A DNA stretch of 8,431 nucleotides from Acholeplasmataceae bacterium (GCA_012719555.1 JAAYAE010000341.1:1-8431); one strand, 5' to 3'; positions 1-6,692 are shown, numbered from the stretch's first letter. A program made the numbers and translations. The notes: a model not told the origin generated them from the sequence alone.

Positions 1-3
1 ATA

Positions 4-801
4 CTATAGCGTGTCGTTCCAGCCCCAGAAAGTAATACCATGTTCAAGGGAGTAATTGTTCATATTATGATATTTTAAGCGGGCACCATGATTGATACTA
101 ATCCAATCTAAACCATAGTCGTAACATATTGTTTCATACGAGTATCCGTTTCTATGCATACTAAACACTTCATCAATAGTTAATGTAGGCCTAGACTGAA
201 TGATCATTATGAGAATGAGATAGTCGCCCAAGGAAATACCATGATTAGCACCCCACCAGAAATGATCACGTGGTCCGCCGAAACGAAAAACTATGTTGCT
301 TCTGCGCCAATGATGGTATGATCGGTGATTTTCATAGCTAGGACCGGGGCCAAATGGTCTATGTCTATAATCAAATCTATTATCGAAATGACGGGGTTCC
401 GGTCTATAAATATTAACTGGAGCTTTTATATATTTATGGCTTTCATGTTCTCCCGGGTCTGAGACTGGGTGCTGTGGAGTTCTGTTTGGTTGCGGACCTG
501 GATAGGGGAGAGTTCTTTGCACATCACTAGGACGTTGGCGTACAGTTCTATTTATTGGTTGTTGAGGGTGTTGCCCGTCAGGTTTGCGTTGAGCAATAGG
601 AGCATTAGGTGATACTCTATGCGAACTAGAAGAAGATGGATGTTGAGTTTTTTTATATTCACCTTGCTTAGCTCTCTGATGGTTTACTTGGTTTTGGTCT
701 TCGTCTTGCGGCATTGCTAAGGCCGGTAAAGCATAAAGCGCTGACATAAAACACATTGCTAAAGTTATAGACAGTGTTTTTCTAAGGTTATTACTTAACA
801 T
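4..801 (-). CDS. Secreted Pro/His/Arg-rich protein of unknown function
   Basis: I do not recognise this 265-residue protein. Residues 1-29 look like a Sec signal peptide: basic start (N5, R7, K8), hydrophobic core at about 9-26, and an A-L-A cleavage motif at 27-29, so the mature chain should start near M30. Residues 31-165 are low-complexity, rich in Pro, His, Gln, Arg and Ser, with a run of five serines at 56-60; they look disordered. The C-terminal part (166-265) is rich in aromatic residues (H-F-W-W at 180-183) and has a short hydrophobic stretch at 189-202. It then has a predicted helical piece at 208-236 (E-V-F-S-M-H-R-N-G-Y) and ends in W-G-W-N. No catalytic motif is visible. An AAGGAGG ribosome binding site (809-815) lies 7 nt before the ATG, and a strong promoter lies just upstream. 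The gene diverges from the purine operon; nothing ties it to purine metabolism. It is probably exported or envelope-associated; function unknown. Confidence 0.8.
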   Translation of the reverse strand: MLSNNLRKTLSITLAMCFMSALYALPALAMPQDEDQNQVNHQRAKQGEYKKTQHPSSSSSHRVSPNAPIAQRKPDGQHPQQPINRTVRQRPSDVQRTLPYPGPQPNRTPQHPVSDPGEHESHKYIKAPVNIYRPEPRHFDNRFDYRHRPFGPGPSYENHRSYHHWRRSNIVFRFGGPRDHFWWGANHGISLGDYLILIMIIQSRPTLTIDEVFSMHRNGYSYETICYDYGLDWISINHGARLKYHNMNNYSLEHGITFWGWNDTL

Positions 802-822
802 ACTATCGCCTCCTTAATAATC

Positions 823-851
823 ATTATATAGCATAAAGACCTGTGACTCAA
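823..851 (-). promoter_or_regulatory. Sigma-A-type promoter for the secreted-protein gene
   Basis: On the minus strand, TTGAGT (846-851) is followed after exactly 17 nt by a perfect TATAAT (823-828). The inferred transcription start, near 816, gives a very short leader of about 15 nt in which the AAGGAGG ribosome binding site (809-815) is almost at the 5' end. Position and spacing fit a housekeeping promoter. This is a motif reading only. Confidence 0.7.
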
Positions 852-882
852 CAGTCAGACGTTAAGATTTTGTATACTTCAA

Positions 883-926
883 AAAACCGAACGAAATTAG
901 AAATTAAGGCGGAAAAGTTCAGAGAA
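883..926. promoter_or_regulatory. Candidate PurR operator: two inverted PurBox-like sites
   Basis: The Bacillus PurR repressor binds paired inverted PurBoxes with consensus AWWWCCGAACWWT. The first box (883-895, plus strand) has AAAACCGAAC exactly and matches 11 of 13 positions. The second (914-926, minus strand) has the core TGAAC in place of CGAAC and matches 10 of 13. They are inverted with 18 nt between the 13-mers, close to the 16-17 nt I recall for B. subtilis. The second box ends 3 bp before the -35 element of the purE promoter. Relative to a start near 965 the cores lie at about -78 and -48, similar to the B. subtilis pur operon. The repressor gene is not in the window, so the assignment is inferred. 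Confidence 0.5.
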
Positions 927-929
927 ACA

Positions 930-958
930 TTGACATAAAACCTGCCTATTGGTAGAAT
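930..958 (+). promoter_or_regulatory. Sigma-A-type promoter of the purine operon
   Basis: A perfect -35 box TTGACA (930-935) is followed after 17 nt by TAGAAT (953-958), one mismatch from the -10 consensus. The inferred transcription start is near 965, giving a leader of about 100 nt before purE. It is the best promoter match upstream of the operon and lies directly downstream of the PurBox-like pair, as expected for a repressed pur promoter. Confidence 0.75.
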
Positions 959-995
959 TAATGTGTACAGTGATGTATTAATATTGAAAAGAACG

Positions 996-1052
996 CCTGG
1001 GAGAAATTTTGCTATATGTGTAGAGCTAAAAACTCTTAGGATTTTTTATTTT
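996..1052 (+). terminator. Candidate leader attenuator hairpin before purE
   Basis: CCTGGGAG (996-1003) can pair with CTCTTAGG (1033-1040): eight pairs including two G-U. An inner stem can add TTTTGCT (1007-1013) pairing with AGC and AAAA in 1023-1031, with one bulged U. The outer stem is followed at once by a U-rich run, TTTTTTATTTT (1042-1052), as in an intrinsic terminator. It lies within the inferred leader and ends one base before the purE ribosome binding site, so it could cause premature termination of the pur transcript. I found no matching antiterminator and no known aptamer; only about 31 nt of leader precede the stem. The stem is moderately weak, so this is a candidate only. Confidence 0.4.
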
Positions 1053-1058
1053 GGAGGG
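1053..1058 (+). promoter_or_regulatory. Ribosome binding site that fixes the purE start
   Basis: GGAGGG lies 7 nt before the ATG at 1066. A TTG at 1051 is in frame upstream, but it would place the ribosome binding site inside the gene and has none of its own, so ATG 1066 is preferred. A second ATG follows directly at 1069 and could also be used. Confidence 0.8.
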
Positions 1059-1065
1059 AAAAGCA

Positions 1066-1566
1066 ATGATGGTTGCCATTATTATGGGCAGTAATTCTGA
1101 TTGGCCTATATTGGAGCCGGCAGAAAAAACATTAAAAGAATTTGGTGTGGAAGTAGAGGTTTTGGTGGCCTCAGCTCACAGAACACCTGATTTGGTACAT
1201 GAATTTGCAGCGGGAGCAAGAGACCGCGGTGTGGAAGTTATTATTGCTGCAGCAGGCGCTGCCGCTCACTTAGGTGGTGTAATAGCCGCTTATACAACAC
1301 TTCCTGTTATAGGGATACCTATTAATGCTACAGCATTAAATGGTGTAGATGCACTTTTGAGCTTCGTACAAATGCCATCGGGCATTCCGGTTGCTACCAT
1401 GGCTATTAATGGGGCCAAAAATGCGGCATTGTTTGCTGTACAGATTTTGTCAACAAAGTATCCGGAATTAGTAGAAAAAATGGCTTTAGATAGGAAGAAA
1501 ATGCAGGCAGAAGTTTTGGCTAAAGGTGAGAAGTTAGCAAAAGTTCGTGCCGAAAGCAACCAATAA
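1066..1566 (+). CDS. purE: PurE, 5-(carboxyamino)imidazole ribonucleotide mutase / AIR carboxylase
   Basis: PurE makes CAIR in the sixth step of IMP synthesis, from N5-CAIR (class I) or from AIR and CO2 (class II). From ATG 1066 the protein is 166 residues, normal for the family. Visible motifs are M-G-S-N-S-D-W-P (7-14), S-A-H-R-T-P (36-41) with the catalytic His38, A-A-G-A-A-A-H-L-G-G (62-71) and V-Q-M-P-S-G-I-P (101-108). The S-A-H-R-T-P and A-A-H-L motifs point to class I. The loop A-I-N-G-A-K-N-A-A-L (113-122) is two residues shorter than the A-I-G-x-A-G-x-x-N-A form of E. coli and B. subtilis; I recall this version from clostridial proteins. No purK, the usual partner of class I PurE, is adjacent. 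It is the first gene of the operon, 30 nt before purF. Confidence 0.93.
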   Translation: MMVAIIMGSNSDWPILEPAEKTLKEFGVEVEVLVASAHRTPDLVHEFAAGARDRGVEVIIAAAGAAAHLGGVIAAYTTLPVIGIPINATALNGVDALLSFVQMPSGIPVATMAINGAKNAALFAVQILSTKYPELVEKMALDRKKMQAEVLAKGEKLAKVRAESNQ

Positions 1567-1596
1567 GTATTTGTGTTTAGAGAAGGAGAATGAACC

Positions 1597-3039
1597 GTGC
1601 GAGGAATTGAATGGCAAGAAGACAAATGGCATGAAGAATGCGGAGTTTTTGGTATTTTCTCCCATAAAGAAGATGTTGCTTTAAATACTTACTGGGGTTT
1701 GTATGCTCTTCAGCATAGAGGACAAGAAAGTGCGGGCATCGCTGCTAGCGATGGTAAGAACATGCATATTAAAAAGGGCATGGGGCTAGTTGCCGAGGTG
1801 TTTAAAGATGGCGTAGGCGGTTTGGAAGGAAATATTGCTATAGGCCATGTACGCTATTCTACAACTGGCGCGAGTATGGCCTACAATGTGCAACCGCTGA
1901 AAGTTTATTATGATGGAGGAAACTTATCACTGGCACACAACGGAAATTTGACTAATGCTGTGCAAATACGTACAGAATTAGCAAAAGATGGTGTTGTTTT
2001 TCAAACAACTATAGATAGTGAGGTTGTACTAAGTCTTATTGCCAGATCTAGAAATAAAAACTTGGAAGATAGAGTAGCAGAAGCAGCGGACAAAATTGAA
2101 GGTGCTTTCGCTATTTTGATTATGAATGACCATAAACTGATTGCGTTCCGCGATCCTTATGGTTTTAGGCCTTTATGTTTAGGGAAAATGGATAATGGTT
2201 GGGTGGTAGCGTCCGAAACTTGTGCTTTAGATTTAGTGGGTGCTAAGTATGTTCGTGATGTTAAACCAGGTGAAATGATTGTTATAGAAGATGAAAAAAC
2301 AGAGCCTAAAAGCATTATGTATAGTACTAAAAACCCTAAGAAGACGGCGCATTGCGTATTCGAATATGTTTATTTTGCCAGACCGGATAGCATAATGGAT
2401 GGCGAGAGTATTTATGAAGCCCGCGTTAATATGGGCAGACAGCTTGCCCGTGAGACTAAAAATATTAAAGCGGATATCGTTATTTCAGTGCCCGATTCAG
2501 GGACTCCGGCTGCTATTGGTTATGGCTTGGAAGCTGGTATTCCTTTCATGGAGGGTTTAACTAAGAATAAATATATTGGCAGAACCTTTATTCAACCAAC
2601 ACAAAAACAAAGGCTGAATGCTGTCCGTTTAAAATTAAATGCTAATAAGGCCTTGGTTGCCGGTAAGTCGGTAGTTATGGTTGATGATTCAATAGTTAGA
2701 GGAACAACAAGTGGCAAGATTGTTCAGTTATTGAAAGATTCAGGAGCAAAAGAAGTTCATGTTTGCATAAGTTCACCACCTGTTACTGACCCTTGCTATT
2801 ATGGTATTGACACTTCTGTGCGCAAAGAGCTTATTGCGTCAACTAAGACCGTAGAAGAAATTCGTGAATATATTAAAGCGGATAGTTTACATTATATTTC
2901 TATGGAAGGTTTGCGCAAGTCTTTAACACATTTAGATCCGGATGGTATGTGTTATGCTTGTTTTAATGCAAATTATCCTGATGATGCAGAAACAGCAGTA
3001 CGTCAAGGAACAAAATTCTTGTTTGATGCCGAAGCCTAG
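1597..3039 (+). CDS. purF: PurF, amidophosphoribosyltransferase (Fe-S, propeptide type)
   Basis: PurF catalyses the committed step: PRPP plus glutamine gives 5-phosphoribosylamine. The protein has 480 residues, with an N-terminal glutaminase domain (about 15-240) and a C-terminal phosphoribosyltransferase domain. Cys15 in E-E-C-G-V-F-G should become the N-terminal nucleophile after removal of a 14-residue propeptide, as in the B. subtilis enzyme (11 residues). Other glutaminase motifs are H-V-R-Y-S-T-T-G (84-91) and A-H-N-G-N (113-117). The PRPP loop is V-V-M-V-D-D-S-I-V-R-G-T-T-S (359-372). Cys253, Cys400, Cys452 and Cys455 match the spacing of the four [4Fe-4S] ligands of Bacillus PurF, which suggests an oxygen-labile enzyme. 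The start is GTG 1597, 8 nt after AGGAG (1584-1588). The gene ends 13 nt before purM. In B. subtilis the enzyme is feedback-inhibited by purine nucleotides; the residues for that were not checked here. Confidence 0.96.
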   Translation: MRGIEWQEDKWHEECGVFGIFSHKEDVALNTYWGLYALQHRGQESAGIAASDGKNMHIKKGMGLVAEVFKDGVGGLEGNIAIGHVRYSTTGASMAYNVQPLKVYYDGGNLSLAHNGNLTNAVQIRTELAKDGVVFQTTIDSEVVLSLIARSRNKNLEDRVAEAADKIEGAFAILIMNDHKLIAFRDPYGFRPLCLGKMDNGWVVASETCALDLVGAKYVRDVKPGEMIVIEDEKTEPKSIMYSTKNPKKTAHCVFEYVYFARPDSIMDGESIYEARVNMGRQLARETKNIKADIVISVPDSGTPAAIGYGLEAGIPFMEGLTKNKYIGRTFIQPTQKQRLNAVRLKLNANKALVAGKSVVMVDDSIVRGTTSGKIVQLLKDSGAKEVHVCISSPPVTDPCYYGIDTSVRKELIASTKTVEEIREYIKADSLHYISMEGLRKSLTHLDPDGMCYACFNANYPDDAETAVRQGTKFLFDAEA

Positions 3040-3052
3040 GGGAGGAAAATAA

Positions 3053-4111
3053 ATGAGCGACAAAAAACAAATTACTTATGCTGATGCCGGAGTAGATATT
3101 GATGCTGGTAATCGTGCGGTTGAACTCATGAAAGAAAGTGTACGTGCTACATATCGTCCGGAGGTAATCGGTGATTTAGGTGGATTTGGCGGTTTGTTTG
3201 CGTTAAATTCAGGTAAGTATAAGAACCCGGTTTTGGGTTCAGGAACAGATGGCGTAGGTACTAAATTAAAGATTGCTTTTATGCTAAATAAGCATGATAC
3301 GATTGGACAAGATGCAGTAGCCATGTGTGTTAATGATATTTTGGTCCAGGGCGCAGAACCTTTGTTTTTCTTAGATTATATTGCTGTAGATAAAGTAAAT
3401 GCAGAAAAAGTTGCTCAGATCGTCAGGGGTGTTGCCGGGGCTTGTAAAGAATCAGGGTGTGCTCTTGTTGGTGGAGAAACTGCTGAGATGGCAGGGTTCT
3501 ACTCTAATGATGAATATGACATTGCCGGATTTTGTGTAGGCGTTGTGGAAAGAAGCAAAATGATTACCGGTGATAAGGTAACCGTTGGTGATGTATTGTT
3601 GGGTCTTCCCTCTACAGGGTTGCATTCAAACGGGTATTCTTTGGTTCGTAAAATTTGTTTCGAAGTTATGGGGATGCAGGGTGACACCCTGGTACCTGAG
3701 TTTGGCAAGACTTTAGGTGAAGAACTTTTGACTCCTACTAGGTTGTATCCTAACGTTTGTCTGCCTTTAATTGAAAAGTTTAACTTGCATGGCATGGTAC
3801 ATATTACCGGAGGTGGTTTCTATGAGAACATACCTCGTATTTTACCTGATGGCTGTGATGCTTTAGTAGATGCCGGTGCGTGGGAAATGCCTCCTGTTTT
3901 CAAAAAAATACAAGAATGGGGCAATGTTCCTTGGGCTGAGATGTATAGAACCTTTAATATGGGTGTTGGCATGGTTTTACTTGTGGGCGCCGATGAAGCT
4001 GATGCTGTTCGTGAACACTTAGCAAGCCTAGGTGAAAAATATTATGAATTAGGCTCAGTAGTTGAGGGAAGCAAAAAGACCATTATGAAGGGCGGAGTTT
4101 TTGGTGAATAA
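3053..4111 (+). CDS. purM: PurM, phosphoribosylformylglycinamidine cyclo-ligase (AIR synthetase)
   Basis: PurM closes the imidazole ring: FGAM plus ATP gives AIR. The length of 352 residues is normal. Family motifs run in order: G-S-G-T-D-G-V-G-T-K (62-71, nucleotide-binding region), G-Q-D-A-V-A-M-C-V-N-D-I-L-V-Q-G-A-E-P (85-103), G-G-E-T-A-E-M (140-146), L-H-S-N-G-Y-S-L-V-R (190-199) and H-I-T-G-G-G-F-Y-E-N-I-P (250-261). The ATG follows a GGGGAGG site (3039-3045) by 7 nt. The end overlaps the start of purN by 8 nt, which suggests translational coupling. The enzyme that supplies its substrate (PurL, or PurLQS) is not in the window. Confidence 0.97.
   Translation: MSDKKQITYADAGVDIDAGNRAVELMKESVRATYRPEVIGDLGGFGGLFALNSGKYKNPVLGSGTDGVGTKLKIAFMLNKHDTIGQDAVAMCVNDILVQGAEPLFFLDYIAVDKVNAEKVAQIVRGVAGACKESGCALVGGETAEMAGFYSNDEYDIAGFCVGVVERSKMITGDKVTVGDVLLGLPSTGLHSNGYSLVRKICFEVMGMQGDTLVPEFGKTLGEELLTPTRLYPNVCLPLIEKFNLHGMVHITGGGFYENIPRILPDGCDALVDAGAWEMPPVFKKIQEWGNVPWAEMYRTFNMGVGMVLLVGADEADAVREHLASLGEKYYELGSVVEGSKKTIMKGGVFGE
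4091..4097 (+). promoter_or_regulatory. Ribosome binding site inside purM that fixes the purN start
   Basis: GGCGGAG lies 6 nt before GTG 4104 and only 3 nt before the in-frame TTG 4101. The spacing favours GTG 4104, which gives an 8-nt overlap with the end of purM. The match to the anti-Shine-Dalgarno sequence is imperfect, so translation from ribosomes ending purM may contribute. Confidence 0.6.
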
Positions 4112-4715
4112 CCGGAAAATAGGCGTTCTAGCCAGTGGTTTTGGCAGCAATTTACAAGCTATCATGGATGCTATTGCACAAAAAGGACTGCCGATAGAGA
4201 TAGCAGTTGTAATTTGTGATAAGGGTGATGCTTACGCTCTGGAAAGAGCAAAAAATGCCGGTATATCTCATGTTGCTATAGTTCGTAAGGAATGTTTAGA
4301 TAAAAATGATTTTGAGAATAAAATTGACACAGTTTTGCGGGCAGCAGATGTAGAATTGGTAGTGCTTGCAGGTTTTATGCGTATTTTAAGCAGCGGTTTT
4401 GTTTCTAAGTGGAAACACAAAAATATTAACATTCATCCAGCTCTTTTGCCTGCGTTTACAGGATTGGATGCCCAAGGACAAGCTCTGGAGTATGGAGTTA
4501 AGGTCGCAGGGTGTACGGTACATTTTGTCGATGAAGGAATGGACACGGGCCCTATTATTTTGCAAAAGGCAGTACCTGTTTTAGATGATGATACACATGA
4601 TACTTTGGCTGGTAGAATTTTAGTGCAAGAACATTTGGCGTTGCCTGAAGCTATTGAACTATGGGCAAGCGATAAAATAGAAGTGCATGGGCGTAAAGTA
4701 TATATTACTAAATAA
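4104..4715 (+). CDS. purN: PurN, phosphoribosylglycinamide formyltransferase (10-formyl-THF)
   Basis: PurN transfers a formyl group from 10-formyltetrahydrofolate to GAR, giving FGAR. Counted from GTG 4104 the protein has 203 residues, usual for the family. The N-terminal motif G-V-L-A-S-G-F-G-S-N-L-Q-A (7-19) binds the GAR phosphate. The catalytic triad is complete: Asn109 and His111 in N-I-H-P-A-L-L-P-A-F, and Asp147 in D-E-G-M-D-T-G-P. These match Asn106, His108 and Asp144 of the E. coli enzyme with a constant shift of three. The folate-site signature F-M-R-I-L-S is at 91-96. The gene overlaps purM and lies 18 nt before purH. The stand-alone folate-dependent enzyme implies that the cell does not depend on formate-using PurT for this step; whether purT also exists cannot be seen here. 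Confidence 0.95.
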   Translation: MNNRKIGVLASGFGSNLQAIMDAIAQKGLPIEIAVVICDKGDAYALERAKNAGISHVAIVRKECLDKNDFENKIDTVLRAADVELVVLAGFMRILSSGFVSKWKHKNINIHPALLPAFTGLDAQGQALEYGVKVAGCTVHFVDEGMDTGPIILQKAVPVLDDDTHDTLAGRILVQEHLALPEAIELWASDKIEVHGRKVYITK

Positions 4716-4733
4716 TTTAAATGGGGTGACTAT

Positions 4734-5333
4734 ATGACAATTAAAAGAGCTTTGGTAAGTGTGTCTGACAAAACGGGCGTTGTAGAATTAGCTAAATTCC
4801 TTCATGAAATTGGCGTAGAAATTATTTCTACCGGTGGTACAATGAAGGCTATTAAAGAGGCAGGGATACCTGTTACTTATGTTAGTGACGTTACCGGATT
4901 TCCGGAGATTATGGATGGCAGAGTGAAGACATTGAATCCAAAAATTCACGGCGGTATTTTGGCAGTACGCAGCAATCCGGAACATATGGCAGCCTTGGAA
5001 AAACATGGTATTAAGCCTATTGATTTGGTTGTTGTTAATTTATACCCATTTGAAGCTACCATTGCTAAACCTAATGTTACTGAGGCGGAAGCTATTGAGA
5101 ACATCGATATTGGTGGACCGGCTATGCTTAGGGCTGCAGCCAAAAATTTCCGCGATGTAATCATAGTCACAAATCCTGCTCGGTATAGCAGTCTTATTGC
5201 TATGTTAGCACAATATGGTGATGCTGATATTACAACTAGAAAGACGTTAGCAAAAGAAGCTTTTGCTCATACTTCGGAATATGATGCAGCTATTAGTACA
5301 TATTTGACAAAACAGTTAACTGACAGAAAATAA
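4734..5333 (+). CDS. purH: Stand-alone IMP cyclohydrolase (PurH N-terminal domain only)
   Basis: This gene encodes the IMP cyclohydrolase that closes FAICAR to IMP, the last step of the pathway. Usual bacterial PurH is bifunctional, about 510 residues, with this domain first and AICAR transformylase second. Here the protein stops at 199 residues, at the natural domain edge. The MGS-like fold motifs are all present: S-D-K-T-G (11-15), S-T-G-G-T (32-36), D-G-R-V-K-T-L-N-P-K-I-H-G-G (61-74), V-N-L-Y-P-F (101-106), E-N-I-D-I-G-G-P-A-M-L-R-A-A-A-K-N (122-138) and A-F-A-H-T-S-E-Y-D-A-A-I (177-188). No transformylase remnant follows; purD starts 18 nt after the stop, so this is not a recent frameshift. 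The ATG follows GGGGTGA (4723-4729) by 4 nt. The transformylase must come from elsewhere, for example a separate PurH1-type gene, or a PurP-like enzyme as known in archaea. Confidence 0.93.
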   Translation: MTIKRALVSVSDKTGVVELAKFLHEIGVEIISTGGTMKAIKEAGIPVTYVSDVTGFPEIMDGRVKTLNPKIHGGILAVRSNPEHMAALEKHGIKPIDLVVVNLYPFEATIAKPNVTEAEAIENIDIGGPAMLRAAAKNFRDVIIVTNPARYSSLIAMLAQYGDADITTRKTLAKEAFAHTSEYDAAISTYLTKQLTDRK

Positions 5334-5340
5334 TTTTGCT

Positions 5341-5346
5341 GGGGGA
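5341..5346 (+). promoter_or_regulatory. Ribosome binding site that decides the purD start
   Basis: A GGGGGA run ends 5 nt before ATG 5352. The in-frame ATG at 5346 overlaps this run and would have no spacing, so ATG 5352 is preferred. It also matches the usual PurD N-terminus, which begins directly with the beta strand M-R-I-L-V-I-G-G-G-G. Confidence 0.65.
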
Positions 5347-5351
5347 TGCAC

Positions 5352-6620
5352 ATGCGTATTTTAGTTATTGGTGGGGGAGGGCGCGAACATGCTTTGGTAT
5401 GGAAATTGGCGCAAAGCCCAAAAGTTGAAAAAATATATGTAGCACCGGGTAACCCCGGTATGCTCAATTTAGCAGAATGTATAAACTTACCGGCTAGTGA
5501 TTTTGAAAGTGTAGCAGCGTTTGCTATGGAGAAAAAAATTGATTTAACCGTAGTTGGACCCGAAGGTCCTCTTGTAGCGGGTATTGTTGATGTGTTTAAG
5601 GCTCATGGTTTAGCTATATTTGGACCTACTGCTGCAGCAGCTGCTATTGAAGGATCTAAGTCTTTTTCCAAGGAGCTTATGCACAAATATAATATTCCCA
5701 CAGCTTTTTTCAAGATATGCAGTGACAGCGCTGCAGCTAAAGCTTATATAAAAGAAAAAGGTGCTCCAATTGTTATTAAGGCCGATGGTTTGGCAGCAGG
5801 TAAGGGCGTAGTAGTAGCTATGACTGAAGCAGAGGCACTGACGGCCATCGATGATATCATGGGCAGCCATAAATTTGGTGAGGCCGGCGCACAGGTGGTC
5901 ATTGAAGAATTTATGGACGGTGAAGAAGCGTCACTTTTAGCTTTTACTGACGGCGACATGATTGTTCCTATGCTTGCAGCGCAAGATCATAAACGCATTA
6001 ATGATGGAGATGAAGGCCCAAATACAGGAGGAATGGGTGCATATGCGCCAGCTCCGGTGTTGACGGCCGAGCTAAAACAAAAATGCCTTGAAACTATTTT
6101 AAAACCTACAATAGCTGCTTTAAAAGCAGAAGGTCGTAAATATTCAGGTTGTTTGTATGCCGGACTCATGATCAAAGGTTCGGATATAAAGGTTGTGGAG
6201 TTTAATGCTCGTTTTGGAGATCCGGAAACCCAGGTTGTTTTACCTCTTTTGAGCAGTGATTTGGTGGAAATCATGCTTGCATGTGCTAATGGTACACTTA
6301 ATGAGACAATGGTGAAGTGGTCGGATAAGTCTGCGGTATGTGTGGTTATGGCTTCAGGCGGTTATCCTGCTTCTTATCCTCAGGGACTTGTTATAAGTGG
6401 GCTTGCTGCGGCAAATGCCGCAGATGGCGTAGTAGTTTTTCATGCAGGAACCAAAGAAAAAGATGGTCAAGTAGTTACGGCAGGCGGCCGCGTCTTAGGA
6501 GTAACAGCAGTGGGAAGTAGTATTGCTCAAGCCAAAGACGAAGCTTATGTAGCAGTGGATAAAATCCATTTTGCCAATGTACATTACCGCAAAGATATTG
6601 CTTGGAGAGCACTTAAATAA
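5352..6620 (+). CDS. purD: PurD, phosphoribosylamine--glycine ligase (GAR synthetase)
   Basis: PurD joins glycine to phosphoribosylamine with ATP, giving GAR; its unstable substrate comes from PurF, encoded in the same operon. Counted from ATG 5352 it has 422 residues, typical. The N-terminal domain opens with I-G-G-G-G-R-E-H-A-L (6-15) and includes A-P-G-N-P-G (31-36) and V-V-G-P-E-G-P-L (67-74). The ATP-grasp part spans about 101-325, with V-I-K-A-D-G-L-A-A-G-K-G-V (141-153), Q-D-H-K-R (211-215), G-P-N-T-G-G-M-G-A-Y-A-P (222-233) and the metal-binding F-N-A-R-F-G-D-P-E-T (284-293). The C-terminal domain ends at K422. It is the last gene of the operon, with an intrinsic terminator 11 nt after the stop. 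No truncation or missing catalytic residue is seen. Confidence 0.96.
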   Translation: MRILVIGGGGREHALVWKLAQSPKVEKIYVAPGNPGMLNLAECINLPASDFESVAAFAMEKKIDLTVVGPEGPLVAGIVDVFKAHGLAIFGPTAAAAAIEGSKSFSKELMHKYNIPTAFFKICSDSAAAKAYIKEKGAPIVIKADGLAAGKGVVVAMTEAEALTAIDDIMGSHKFGEAGAQVVIEEFMDGEEASLLAFTDGDMIVPMLAAQDHKRINDGDEGPNTGGMGAYAPAPVLTAELKQKCLETILKPTIAALKAEGRKYSGCLYAGLMIKGSDIKVVEFNARFGDPETQVVLPLLSSDLVEIMLACANGTLNETMVKWSDKSAVCVVMASGGYPASYPQGLVISGLAAANAADGVVVFHAGTKEKDGQVVTAGGRVLGVTAVGSSIAQAKDEAYVAVDKIHFANVHYRKDIAWRALK

Positions 6621-6631
6621 ATCAATAAAGG

Positions 6632-6669
6632 AAATCCCGTTGATTATTTTCTGGTCAATGGGATTTTTT
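6632..6669 (+). terminator. Intrinsic terminator of the purine operon
   Basis: AAATCCCGTTGA (6632-6643) pairs with TCAATGGGATTT (6655-6666): 12 pairs including one G-U, with an 11-nt loop, followed by a T run (6664-6669). It lies 11 nt after the purD stop codon and separates the operon from guaB. Confidence 0.85.
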
Positions 6670-6692
6670 GTAAAGAAAGTTACGCATAACTG

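Noticed and set aside
994..1001. CGCCTGGG, reminiscent of the 3' conserved element of ZTP (pfl) riboswitches
   Set aside because: The other conserved parts of that aptamer are absent, and the inferred transcription start leaves too little leader for it.
1051..1065. TTG at 1051 as the purE start
   Set aside because: It would put the GGAGGG ribosome binding site inside the gene and has no site of its own; ATG 1066 has ideal spacing and gives the normal N-terminus.
962..1090. Leader peptide frame opened by GTG 962
   Set aside because: It has no ribosome binding site, starts at or before the inferred transcription start and overlaps purE; no regulatory codon run is visible.
1290..1625. Minus-strand open frame across purE and the purF start
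   Set aside because: It lies opposite well-supported genes and its translation has no recognisable features. The same holds for the other antisense or out-of-frame stretches inside pur genes and guaB, for example 6338-6520 and 4399-4584.
4464..4476. Asp in the G-L-D-A-Q loop of PurN where E. coli has His
   Set aside because: As I recall, B. subtilis PurN also has Asp in this loop (G-I-D-A), and the catalytic Asn-His-Asp triad is intact, so this is ordinary variation.
5334..5351. Frameshift or in-frame stop cutting a full-length purH
   Set aside because: Nothing resembling the transformylase domain follows; the 18-nt gap contains the purD ribosome binding site, so the gene is naturally short.
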